Below, one piece after another: positions 1 to 10,134 of a stretch of DNA of 64,000 bases (its first letter is position 1; each line of letters starts with the position of its first letter). Origin of the DNA: Mytilinidion resinicola (taxonomy: Eukaryota; Ascomycota; Dothideomycetes; Mytilinidiales; Mytilinidiaceae); the NCBI RefSeq assembly GCF_010093595.1, contig NW_022985438.1, positions 186,001 through 250,000 of the forward strand, in the 5' to 3' direction. The translations under genes were made by a program, and so were the position numbers. The notes beneath the pieces are model-generated. The model did no database searches and had not been told where the DNA came from. It saw only the letters and a list, made by a program, of their open reading frames with translations.

Positions 1-1
1 G

Positions 2-175
2 CTCAAGTTCGAGTACGAGGCGAGCGCCGGCCCGGCCAGCACCGGCACCACCACCACCCGCACCCACCCGACGAGGACGAGGGCCACGACTGTTACGCCG
101 CCATTCCCAAACACTATCCTTGCCCGCGCCGTCCCCGAGGCTGAGGTCAGCCTCACAAACCCCGTTGGAAGGTAG
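2..175 (+). CDS. 3' end of an unrecognised gene (partial)
   Basis: An open frame enters from the left edge, starting at base 2, and ends with TAG at 173-175. It gives 57 residues beginning LKFEYEASAG and ending SLTNPVGR, rich in Thr, Pro and Arg. I do not recognise a domain. An A-rich stretch follows the stop at 180-190, as might be seen in a 3' UTR. The evidence for coding is only the open frame and a composition richer in G+C than the flank; the true gene could end elsewhere or lie on the other strand. Confidence 0.4.
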   Translation, partial: LKFEYEASAGPASTGTTTTRTHPTRTRATTVTPPFPNTILARAVPEAEVSLTNPVGR

Positions 176-626
176 AGAAGAAAAAAAAAAGGCGGGCAGA
201 ATTCAGTGCTGCTGAAAAATGCGAAAAGGCTCGCTCGGCCCCCCGTTTGAGGTAGGTGGCCTGAGGATCTGATGGAATTAGGGGCGTTTGGTAGTAGAAC
301 GTTCGAGTTATGATATGAAGTTTTTTCTCTTTCTTTCCGGAAGATACCGTGTGTATGTGTGTATGTGCGTGCTGTGAATTGCATAATGAGCGCGCGCGCG
401 AGTGGAACTCTCCTAGGCAAGGGCTTTTGGCGGTTTAGGACGTGACGTTGAAAAGCACCCAACCGGAAGAAACAGAGGCGTGTCAGAAATGGATGAAGAC
501 GAGTTCTCGATTGTCAGTATTTGTACACGATCTAGCTATTCCTGTCGCAGATCAAGTCCGCAGATTCCTTATACCTAATCCTCCCAACCCCAACCTAGCG
601 CCAGCAATGCTCCCCCTCCCATCCCC
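176..626. other. intergenic, convergent 3' flanks
   Basis: About 450 bases between the leftmost gene and the stop of tRNase Z, which reads towards it. It holds an A-run (180-190), a GT-rich microsatellite (around 351-380) and an alternating GC run (391-400). No convincing coding sequence is visible. Confidence 0.6.
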
Positions 627-3575
627 CTAATTAAACCTCCTCGCTTTCCTCTTCGGACTCTCCATATCCTGTCCCCCTTTCTTTTCCTTCTTCTTGCCCC
701 CCCTTTGCACCACCACCTCCTCCTTTTTCGTACTCTCCTCCTCCGCCCCCGCATACGCCAACAACCTCGCCAACGCCGGATTAAACCGCTCCATAACCGC
801 AATATCCCCAATTCGCACCCTCATATAGTCAAACGCAATCGCCACCTTCATATCCCCCTTGACCCGAATCACCTGCTCCCGTCCCGCGGAACCCCGCAGC
901 CTAGGCGACGGCGATCTTCCCCTCTCCACCTCCGGCGCATCTACCATCCCCTCCTCCCCTCCGCTTTCTTCCCCATCCTCCCGCCCCAACGCATCCCCCT
1001 CCTCCTCGTCCTCCTCCTCTTCATCCTCCACCTCCCTCAGCACAGGAATCTTCTGATACCTCTGACTAAAATGAGTCAGCACAACCCCCCTCGCGCCCAT
1101 CCACCCCGCCACCCTCAGCGCCTCGCTCGTCGTACTATGCTTCTTCGCCACGGCATCCGCCGCCAGCTCGTCATCAAACGTCGCCTCATGAACCAACACA
1201 CTCGTCCCCTGGCCAATACTCGCAAAGCGGCCTGACGGGCGACAATCACCGCTATAGCTGACTTTTAGCGGCGGCGTGTCCGGGGCCGCGGACGCGTCCG
1301 GCGGGAAGGTGAGGCAGACGGCCATGGCGCCGTGGCAGTGGTTGACGAAGACGGCTTGGATGTCTGCTACGCCGAGCAGGGCTTCGTACGAGGACGGCGG
1401 GACCTTTGTCGGCGTCCACTGGCCGCCGGGCGCCGCGTAGAGGGTGAGTTCGGAGGCCTTGGAGGCCGCGGTCAGGCGGAAGCGGTCGTTGCCCGAGATG
1501 CAGAGGGGGAGCAGGCGGGAGAAGCCGAAGTCTTCAACGGCAGCGTACTCGTGTAGCCAGGAGGCCATGCCCATGTGCGAGACGACGGCGAGGCGGCGCT
1601 GGGGAGGGCTCCCGGGAGCTGGTTTGAGGTTGGGAGATTCGGTGGTGGGGGTAGAGTCGTGGACGACGGAGTACCATGCTTTGATGAGTGAGGCGGTGCC
1701 GAGATGGTGGTCGGCGTGGAGGTGGCTGATCCAAATCATTCGCAGATCTCTCAGCACTTCTTTGAGTTCGGCGGGCTTGAAGACGCGCCTGAGCTGGCCG
1801 AGGGTGTTTTCGCCGCAGTCTAGGAGGTAGCTGCCCACGCCTGGCACGCGGACGAGGGTGGCGGAGACGTTGCGGTACTTGGACGGTTGAGCAGATCCAG
1901 TACCCAAGGTGATAATTTCAGTGTCTGGACGTGGCATTTTCTGCTTCCATGCATCTAAGGTTCCCCGTGAAGCCTGGATTTCTTCTCGAGCGGACTTTGC
2001 GAATTCAAAGACTGAAGCCTCGGTATCATCGAGGACTCCTTGGGTATTCAGGGGGTATTTAACCAGAGTATTGTCGAGTTGAAACTGTGGCTCAATAGCG
2101 AATGCCATTCCTACTTTCGCTGCTATAGTGTTTGGCGGAAGCTCAGGCGAGAATGTCGATGACCGATTGTAAATATCCTGCGGCAGGGATACGTTGTCGT
2201 GGTGAGGCACTCTGTATCTCTCATTGTCAACCTGGGCCAATCTCAGGGTAGAGGCCGCGGCGTCTACCATCGTGAGTGTGTTGGGACAGGTATCCACGGA
2301 CGACACAATGTGCTTGCAATGATCCATCTCTTTCATGAATTGACGTAGCCTCGGGCTGGCTGCAACGCCAGGCCCGAGGGTCCAGACAAATCCCATGATG
2401 CCTGACTTGACCTTTTCTGATCTCCATTCTTCTCTTGCTACCAGGGAATCAACATATCCAATCGACGGCAAGTCAATTATGGCCACTCCCCCAGAAGTTC
2501 TCGGAGGGCCTAGTACCATATCTGGAGTAATGGTCTCCCCTGCATCATTCAAGACGTTTTCGCCATTGGCGAGGATAGACCATTTCTTCTTATCCCCAAT
2601 ATTGAGTGTTAGTGCCTTTTTTGGATCAAACTTTCCTCGTTGTGCATGAGGGCGGAAGATGTACGAAATTGCTACTGGAGATGGCTCTGTTGGTGGGAGC
2701 AGCTCAAGGAGGGCAGCCGGCCATGGTGTCCGTACCATCACCTTGATATCCGGTAATGGCGCCTCACTTCCAGGCATAGGCCCCGTGTACTTCTCGATCT
2801 TATGTGTCTCCGGATCGCGCACGAATATCGCCGCGGGCATCTGCACCTCGCTGATGTGTTTCTCCACGAGAGCATCGAACCTCCAGTCGGAGTCAAACAT
2901 ATGACGCACAATCGATCGCCGCATCCGGTCGTATCGCAATTCGCGATCCTCTGGCAGCTCCCCTTCCGGGGCTACGTACTCTTTGTTTTTGCTATTCAGC
3001 TGGTCGAATGTCTGGTTTCTCAGCTCTTGCTTTGCGAAAGCTTCACTATCAGACGTCTCTGCCGGTTTGAGAGGCAAAGCCCAAACTGAAATGTACTCAT
3101 CCGACCACGTTGGCTCGACGTTCCCCTCAGAATCCCGCTTTACAGTGTCGTCCTTGAATTCCACCGCGCGGAGCGGCATGCCTTTCCGGAACACAAATCT
3201 CCTGCACGTACCCAGCATATGATTCAAATTGGGCGCGCCATATAGATTCAATACGGGCAGATCTGGCATCTTGTCCAGCTTCCCAGTCGCCACCATTTTT
3301 TCGTATCTCGCCCGGTTGCCCTCCACAGAGCTAGCATTGGAGTCAGCCAGCGTGAGTATCATGCCGACGAGACCGCCGATATTGCTCCATTCGGTCCGCC
3401 CAGTAATAAGTATATCGTTGATCTTCATAAGCTTGGTTCCCGTCTGAGTCGCCGCCCGCTGTGTGCCTTCGGCCATGTTACCAATGAGGTACCGCTGGTT
3501 GTCGAAGAACAGGTACAGCGCCGTGCCGGGCGTGTCCGCCGTCGGCACGGTAAGGAATTGGATCGAGGACTTCAT
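627..3575 (-). CDS. TRZ1: tRNase Z, long form (tRNA 3' processing endonuclease)
   Basis: Long-form tRNase Z (ELAC2/Trz1 class), which cuts the 3' trailer from precursor tRNAs in nucleus and mitochondria. From the first in-frame ATG (3575) it is 982 residues with no intron. The N-terminal half opens with MKSSIQFLTVPTADTPGT, a typical fungal start for the degenerate, substrate-binding half. The C-terminal half carries the metallo-beta-lactamase core: LGTGSAQPSKYRN, then the zinc motif SHLHADHHLG with first His at about residue 618, then SYSGDCRPS, HEATFDDE and LTHFSQRY, in family order. An acidic Glu-rich insertion precedes the C-terminal tail. The stop is TAG. The frame stays open upstream of the ATG (see the next entry), so the mature N-terminus is uncertain. 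Confidence 0.95.
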   Translation of the reverse strand: MKSSIQFLTVPTADTPGTALYLFFDNQRYLIGNMAEGTQRAATQTGTKLMKINDILITGRTEWSNIGGLVGMILTLADSNASSVEGNRARYEKMVATGKLDKMPDLPVLNLYGAPNLNHMLGTCRRFVFRKGMPLRAVEFKDDTVKRDSEGNVEPTWSDEYISVWALPLKPAETSDSEAFAKQELRNQTFDQLNSKNKEYVAPEGELPEDRELRYDRMRRSIVRHMFDSDWRFDALVEKHISEVQMPAAIFVRDPETHKIEKYTGPMPGSEAPLPDIKVMVRTPWPAALLELLPPTEPSPVAISYIFRPHAQRGKFDPKKALTLNIGDKKKWSILANGENVLNDAGETITPDMVLGPPRTSGGVAIIDLPSIGYVDSLVAREEWRSEKVKSGIMGFVWTLGPGVAASPRLRQFMKEMDHCKHIVSSVDTCPNTLTMVDAAASTLRLAQVDNERYRVPHHDNVSLPQDIYNRSSTFSPELPPNTIAAKVGMAFAIEPQFQLDNTLVKYPLNTQGVLDDTEASVFEFAKSAREEIQASRGTLDAWKQKMPRPDTEIITLGTGSAQPSKYRNVSATLVRVPGVGSYLLDCGENTLGQLRRVFKPAELKEVLRDLRMIWISHLHADHHLGTASLIKAWYSVVHDSTPTTESPNLKPAPGSPPQRRLAVVSHMGMASWLHEYAAVEDFGFSRLLPLCISGNDRFRLTAASKASELTLYAAPGGQWTPTKVPPSSYEALLGVADIQAVFVNHCHGAMAVCLTFPPDASAAPDTPPLKVSYSGDCRPSGRFASIGQGTSVLVHEATFDDELAADAVAKKHSTTSEALRVAGWMGARGVVLTHFSQRYQKIPVLREVEDEEEEDEEEGDALGREDGEESGGEEGMVDAPEVERGRSPSPRLRGSAGREQVIRVKGDMKVAIAFDYMRVRIGDIAVMERFNPALARLLAYAGAEEESTKKEEVVVQRGGKKKEKKGGQDMESPKRKARRFN

Positions 3576-4037
3576 TGGGTGTTTGTGCCCCCCTTTGAAA
3601 GATTTTAATTCGATATTATCACCATCCCCCGGGAACGGCTCGAGTACAATGTTGGACGGAGTGGGCGGAATGGAGGGACGCGGTCGCGAGCGTTGGCGTC
3701 CGCCGAATTCTCGAGGAAGTTGGACAGGTGAATTCGAAGGCTGAACGAAGGAGACTGCCGGCGCGGTCCCAGAGGGGAGTCCTCGATCGACTTTGAATAT
3801 TCGAGGTTCGCGCCGGTGAGAAGAGGGTCGTGCGGTCGTCTTCCTAGGGGAGTGAGAAGTGAGAAGGTCTTTCAAGGTATTGACATTCAAAGTAGGAGCG
3901 TCGGAGGCTTTCGACCGTGGGACGTGTCGACAAGAGCTAGTATTATAAGATCGGACGGGAAACGGTAGACGTCGGAGGTCGTGCAGCGAAGTCGTGAAAA
4001 TCGTGAGACGCACCCCGCTGCTCTTGAGAGACGCCAA
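3576..4037 (-). other. AUG-less in-frame 5' extension of tRNase Z
   Basis: The tRNase Z frame stays open for 196 codons upstream of its first ATG and contains no Met codon there. From a TTG at 4037-4035 the extension would add 154 residues. It starts with a hydrophobic and Arg-rich stretch (LTIFTTSLHDLRRLPFPVRS) that looks like a mitochondrial presequence. The TTG has A at -3 and G at +4, a favourable context, while the ATG at 3575 has C at -3. Either a near-cognate start or an unseen upstream exon could supply this N-terminus. Confidence 0.45.
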
Positions 4038-4706
4038 TTTGATTATAAGGCAAGGAGTATTATGTACATGTGTCGAAATAAGCTCGTTAGTGAATGACTC
4101 GAAAAAGGGCGCGGTGCTGTGGCTTTGGGATGACTCTGAACATTTCTCAGAGGTCCATCCCAAGATTTTGATTTTAGGTAGCGAGGCGGCCTGGCGGACT
4201 GCCGCGTCTGCACGGGACTAAAAGGCGGCCCCGTTTTGTGATCAACCATCAATCGTAGGTACAGCTCCCGATAGAACCACTGAGACCCTGATATTCAAAA
4301 ATGCAGAGCGTTCTTTTAACAGGCGTATAAAGTAATATTCTCAGGCTACATAGAGCGCTCAAAGTTCCCAGCCGCGCAAGACGCCCCTTGATGCTGGCCC
4401 TTTCGCCCACCCACAAAAGCTAACAGATACAAGAAAACAAAGAGTTGCTGAGAGCTGGCAATACATGCTTAGAGCTCTAGTGCTACACCATAACCCATGG
4501 CGCCTCCACTTTGTGTGGCCCTTCTAGCCACCCGAACATAGGAAAATCGTGAAAATCGTACTGAAACACAACATAGAACCGCCGGATTGACAGTGGAGAG
4601 AGGTAAAAGCGCCTGAGTTTAGAGGCACGGGGTTCAGGTTCGCAAAGACTGAGCAACAACGGCCAATGCGCAGAAAAGAGAGGGTATTGAGGCAGATTCA
4701 AGCAGC
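4038..4706. other. intergenic between tRNase Z and the bZIP gene
   Basis: Gene-free DNA upstream of tRNase Z and downstream of the bZIP gene; both are on the minus strand. The part nearest the bZIP stop is probably its 3' UTR. Short open frames here have no recognisable content. Confidence 0.5.
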
Positions 4707-6555
4707 TCATGAGTCGAGGTATGCGGTCATGGCTTGTATCCGTTGAAAGCAAGGCTCAGCTAGTGCGCACATCTTCTCGAAACGTTCCATCAGCTTTTCC
4801 GACGCAGCATCATCGGAGATGAACAGCTCGAAGTGCGCAAAGACCTTTTCGGTATCGGCATCGCCAAAGATGAGTTCGCAATCCTCAATAGGAGTAACAA
4901 CGGCGTTAGACTTGCGGGCAGGCGAAGAGCGGTAGAGATCAAACTCGTCATCATCCTCTTCCTCCTCCTCGACCTCAGTCACTTCAGTGACCTCCTCACG
5001 CTCGATGGGACGCTCGATGACGGGGTATTCGGCCTTGGCATCATCGACGGGAGATGTCGTGGGCATGAACGACTCGCCACCCTTGCCAGACAGAATGTCG
5101 ATGTCGATAGGGGCGGCAGGACCCTCTGGCAATTCGGTGACCGCAAAAGTCTGGATCTGCTGGTAGTTGAAACCCTGGTTAGGCATCATCCAGTTGTTAC
5201 CCAGGTTGAGCATAGACATGTCGAGGGGGGTTTCGGGCACGAGCGCCATTCCGATCTGAGGATGGTCGTTCTGGCTCATATCCTGAAACTGTTGCGAATG
5301 CGACGAATACGGGTTGAGGTCCTTGCGGGAAGGCTCCGGAGTTGGGGCGTGTGAAGGTGAAGGATCGGGCTTGATGTTGTTCATGACAGACTGGTCGCGC
5401 GAGATGGAGTCGATGTACGGAACGAACGCCTTGTGTCGCAGGAGGCTCTGGGTGAGGTCCCTGAGGCCGGCGTTCTCCTCCTGGAGATTCCTGTTCTGGA
5501 AGCGAAGTTCGTCCGTCTCCTTCTGCTTGTTGGCGAGTTGTTCTTCAAGCTGGACAATGTACTCTGTGAACTATTAGCGGAGGCGTTGAACCGATTGATG
5601 TCGACGACTTACCCTTCCTTCGCGAACGGAAGGCACGGGCGGAGACTTTGTTACGGAGCTGACGGCGCTCCTTGCTACTGAGCTTCTTTCCTTCCTCGCT
5701 TGCAAGGAGTCTCTCGTCCTCATCCATGTCCTCCTCGTCCTTCTTGGATCGGTGGACGTGGGGGAAAGAGCCGGATGGCGACATGCCGTCTTGTGACGAC
5801 AGGGTGCTCTCGTGTCGGATCTTGCCCATGATGCGACCAATGACCTCCTCGGTGTGGGGATCAGAGCTCTGCTGGGAGCCATTGCGTCTCGCAGGCTGAA
5901 GCATGTGCTGTTGCTGTTGCTTCTGCTGGAGTTGCTGCTGAGCGATTTGCTGCTGCCTTTGTTGTTGGGCCTGTGCGTGTGCCTTCGCCATTGCAGCCTG
6001 CTTTTGATGCATCCCAGGATAGTACCGGACACTCTCCTCTTGGGTGGCGATGGCGCTAGGGTCGATGTAGCCGCTGTGGGACGACTCGCCACCGTATAGG
6101 AAGCTAGGCGGGAGTCCAGTGGTGTTTATGGACAGGTCGAGTTCCATGTTGACGTCTGATCCCATCCCCAAACCCGAATTCCATCCGGCGTCGAGCATTG
6201 AGTTGCTTGACGAGCCCATGAGGGACATCTCGTCCAATCCAGTGCCGCTGTTGGAGAAGGCATAGCTGGGACTGAATTGCTGGGCGAGGCCAGGAACGGA
6301 GTTGGAGGGCAGACCGGTCTGCTGCTTGAAGCGCTCGTACTCGTGGCTAGGCTTCGCGGGAGTCTGGAGGTCCTCGGACTGATCGAGGGCAACGATGGTG
6401 TTGGTCGGGCTGGCGGTGTTTGAGGCGGGCGAAGAGTGCATCCGGGGAGTGGGAGAGGGCACTTGGCTGAAGTCGAAGATGGAGTCGTAGTCAGGCTCGC
6501 CGCATTGGTTGTTGTACGACGGCGTCATGGCGAAACCAGAGAGCGTTGCGGCCAT
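4707..6555 (-). CDS. bZIP transcription factor
   Basis: Two exons: 6555-5613 and 5563-4707, with a 49-nt intron 5564-5612 (donor GTAAGT, branch CTAAT, acceptor CAG). The product is 599 residues. The intron splits the bZIP domain: exon 1 ends in the basic region (KERRQLRNKVSARAFRSRRK) and exon 2 continues EYIVQLEEQLANKQKE, the leucine zipper. The N-terminal half is rich in Ser, Gly and Pro, with a Gln-rich tract (around 5900-5985) likely to be activating. The C-terminal part has an acidic run (EVEEEEEDDDEFD) and ends in a helix-rich tail. The start is ATG at 6555; the frame extends upstream only through non-ATG codons. The basic-region type belongs to a widespread fungal bZIP family, but I cannot name an orthologue. 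It is predicted nuclear and DNA-binding. Confidence 0.9.
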
Positions 6556-8800
6556 CGAAGGAAGTGTGATTGTGTGTGCCTGAACGAGCAGTAATGTCAA
6601 GCGGGTCGATAATCAGGCGTCGAGATGCGTGTTTACTGAGGACGATGGGCGACCGGTTGTGATGAGGCGGGTGAGGTGGTCTGGGTAGGCGCTAAAGAGG
6701 ACGCGCAAGCTCAGCCGGAGGGATCCGTGGATGGCTTATTTTGGGTCGCCCTACAACAACGTTCCAAGGCGCTGGAAGTGGTGACAGCGGTGATAGAGGG
6801 CGGTGATAGAGGGCGGTATGGGTGAGTTGGAGGTTGTCGAGTGTGTGTAGAAGTCGAAGCAGCGAGAGAATCCGTGGTTAGAGATGGCAAGGGCGAGGGC
6901 GGGTTTTGGGGCAGGCGGAGAAAGGAGACGGACGAGCATGTTTCATCGTGGCTGAGCATGTCCTCACCAAAAATACCTGGGCCACTGGCAGCACCCCAAG
7001 CCCGTGTGAACTTCGGCCCGCCGGTCTTTTGCTCGGAGATGCCGTCTGCCCCGCTGGTATCGGCGATGCATCCGGAGCATGTAATAAATGCCGTTTTGAA
7101 TCTGAAGCAGCTCTCCTTCGTCCCTCAGACGCGGTTTCAGCACCAGCTGTGCCAGCACAACCGCCACGTCCGCCCACTCCATCGTCGACTGATGTCCTCG
7201 TCTTCTCCCTCTCCCTTGCCCTCCTCCCTCATGCCTCCCTCCCTCATGCCTCAGCCTGCTCCAACCTGGCCGCCGCACTGCCGTAGCCGTCAGCCTGCCA
7301 AGCTGGGCCGCCGTGAGGATTACGCACGCAGCCTCTGGACTGGGACAAGTCGTCTGCAGCCAGTGCTCTCGGGGCGGGGCCAGCGCCGACACCGATCTCG
7401 ACGCTGCAAGGCCAGAAGCAAGAAGAAGCGGTACAAGCGGGCTGTGCAAGCCTCCAGCCTTGCCCTTTAAGGAACTCCTTGCGGCGGCCTCTCGGTGATT
7501 CGTCCACTCGCTTGACATTTTGGCATTGCCCTGATTTTCAGCTGCCACGGTTGGGGACGATCGTGCCAAGGCTCGCAACGTTGTTCTGTTGGAGAGGTCG
7601 CAGATGAGGCTGTATGCCCGTCACGTGATCGGATTCGGAATCAGCGTGAAATCAGCGTGAAATCAGCATCACTTCTTCGCCACAGCACCACCGCACCTCT
7701 CAGCCTCCTGTCTCTTGATGCTTGGTCGGGTCCGTAGAGCTCCATAGGCGCAACTCGAGCCGCTCTTCTCGGCTGTTGCTTCGCACCCGGCGCATGTGTC
7801 GCATTCACGACTCCCGAGGTTCCCTTTCAGCGCGACGTGCAATGCAATGCGTCTTCACGCCATCCTGCCATCCACTCCAGCTTGTCACAAGTAAGCCCGC
7901 CCTCCCACCGCAACTGGCTCTTCCAGAAGCCCACCTGAAACAATCTCTGCCGCCGAAATGTGGAGAAGCGCGTCGCAGCCCTACCACGTCTGCATCTGGG
8001 CGTCGTCTCCCACCTCTCTAACCCCCTTCACACCGGCACTTCCATGTCCCACCCGGCAGTTCCCATCTCGTTTCAACCTGAATGTTTGCAACGCCCGTGA
8101 ATCATCCACTATTCCACCGGCATCGGCAGTAAGTCTTCAGCCCTACCCTTACGTGGCTTCAACATCCGCAGCCTGTCAGCGACGCGCAGTGAAGATTGGT
8201 GCGGAATCACGAAGGGTAAGAAGGAGCCGCGCCACAACCGCGTTGACATTTCCTGATTTGGTCGAGGAACGCGCATCACGGTGGAGTTTTCAGCTGAGGA
8301 CCCTTGGTAGCCGTCTCGAGTAGCCTCGGGCGAGGCTTAAGCTTTGGAAGGAGTGGCTTGGGTGTCGCCGCATTATCTGGGTAGCTAGGAGGCGTCTGGG
8401 TTAGTGTGAACTCAAATCCTGTTTTCTGGGACGATTGCATTTGTGCTATGTGTCGGGTGTGCTGAGTATGGGGGTCAGGTTATCGTGGGCTGTGGTGGTG
8501 CTATTGCTGTGATTCCGAAACATCAGCTGTGGATCACGGGATGGAGGGTCGTAGGTAAGCAGATAGTCTGGTCTGATGCAGTAACCACCTATATGAGTAG
8601 TTGTCATAGGTCCTCCCCGGCTACATGGCATCTTTTTTGCTGGTTTCACGTCGTCGTCGTCGGGATGAACTTTCACTCTGCATGTCAATAGACTCGTCAC
8701 TCAGGATCATCCAAGTGCCTAAGGCTGCCCTCTATGTGCTACCATAGCCTCGATTCCAGTAGGTTTTCCAAGTCATTCCAGGAGTTTCATATAGTAGGGA
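6556..8800. other. long gene-free region upstream of the bZIP gene
   Basis: About 2.2 kb without a convincing gene. Several overlapping open frames (for example 6841-7470 plus and 6964-7578 minus) are GC-rich, mutually antisense, low in complexity and show no domain. Part of it is probably a long promoter and 5' leader of the bZIP gene. GC content falls and composition changes near 8340-8440. Confidence 0.45.
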
Positions 8801-9436
8801 TCATCGCCGATTCATGAAGAGATATCTCAATTGTGTGAATTGGCAAAGCCCAATTGGAACTTTAGTAGAAGTATTTGCCGTATGCTCCTTCTTCCCGCTA
8901 GCATCACTAGGGTGAACCGATAAGGTGACCGGGCCATTGTCGCGATTGAGTCCTGAGATGAATGCTGGCTCGGCGAAGGGAAGACTGCTTGATGGGTATT
9001 TCACGGAAGCTGCTATCGAGCTTCTCGAAGTCGACTCGATACTTTCCACAGTTCCTGTTGAAAAAGGTTTGATGTTCAGAAAGGTCTCAGACTAACGTTG
9101 GAGTGCGAAGAAGTAAAACAGGCTGCGAACGTGCTCACAACCGTTTTCTAGCACTATCTGGGATCGCGTGCTTTCAATATCGGCGTCGGTATCCTTATCA
9201 GTGCCTGAAGAATCGTCTGAAGAAATACTAATGGTGTCGATCGTTTCTGAGTCGCAGGTTACCTCGTCGTTATCGTCTACGCATCGGATTTCTAGGTTCT
9301 CTGGATCGAGATCTATTGCACTATGCTCCGAGGGGCTTGAAGCAATATTTGCGGCTGCGAAAGTTAGATCATCATCGTGCGTTTGAAGCCACAGTGCGGA
9401 AGGCGACCCACCTAGCTGTAGGTTGTCATGTAACAT
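8801..9436 (-). CDS. small hypothetical acidic protein, spliced
   Basis: Model of three exons: 9436-9412, 9354-9097 and 9054-8801. The introns are 9355-9411 (57 nt, GTGGGT, branch CTAAC, CAG) and 9055-9096 (42 nt, GTTAGT, branch CTGAAC, CAG). They join in phase to 178 residues. The ATG at 9436 has A at -3. The middle is strikingly acidic and Ser/Thr-rich (ETIDTISISSDDSSGTDKD), and the rest shows no known fold. The first intron is a multiple of three without stops, so it could also be retained. A further open stretch upstream (9485-9724) may belong to a longer version. Splice signals are the main support; function is unknown. Confidence 0.35.
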
Positions 9437-10134
9437 GTTGAACTTAGCTCAACCTCTGCCCGGAGAACATAATCTAGAGAGGCTTCAGACTCGGGAGTTG
9501 GCCGCTCTTGATTGAAGGCCCCAGAGTCCAAGCCTGGAAGCGCCGTCTGCTACTTCCGACTTGCAGGCTTGATCGATTTCTGTAGGAAGACAAGGATAGT
9601 TTGCCAGAGATGGCAGAAAGTCGTTATATTTGTCTCGGCATTTGATGAATGCTGATGTTATCGATGCGAGGTTGGATGTCGACGGTGTTATTCTATGGCT
9701 AGTCGAGGCTTCAGGATCCATCATATGGGATATCGGTGGAGCGACTAAATAACGAACAGGTTGACGTGGAACGATAACCTCGATGAGAAAACAGCTAGTT
9801 TTACGCTTTGCTTGCTGAAGAAGACATACGCCCGGTAACGGGCGTGAAACCCAAGGCAGCACAACGGAGGCCTCAGCCTCCAAGGTTGACTCAAGGCAGT
9901 AGTGATTGTTGGATATATCGTGGCATCATTGGCAGCCTCGTTGTTTCTCTCTTGTCGTGTCACAGCCAACCTGCAGGTGGTTCAATTTGAATGACGGGGC
10001 TGAGCACACGAGACCGACTACGAGTCTCTCCAGAGCCGAAAAGGTGATCTCAATAAGCTGAGTCTACCCCGTTCCTTGGAGTATAATCTTTCGAAAGTTG
10101 TTCATTCTAATTGTTTCGGCGAAGACGCACAACG
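9437..10134. other. divergent intergenic region, possible extra exon
   Basis: Lies between the minus-strand hypothetical gene and the plus-strand DUF7580 gene. A minus-strand open frame with ATGATG at 9724-9719 runs to 9485 and encodes about 80 residues (MMDPEASTSHRITPSTSN...). It could be a first exon of the neighbouring gene or a separate remnant; I could not find a clean donor to connect it. Confidence 0.3.

Noticed and set aside
705..1235. 176-codon plus-strand frame opposite tRNase Z
   Set aside because: It is the antisense shadow of a clearly conserved coding sequence, rich in Arg, His and Pro as such shadows are.
6841..7578. Overlapping open frames of about 200 codons on both strands
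   Set aside because: They are antisense to each other in GC-rich sequence, lack any motif and start at non-ATG or poorly placed codons. GC-rich DNA gives such frames by chance.
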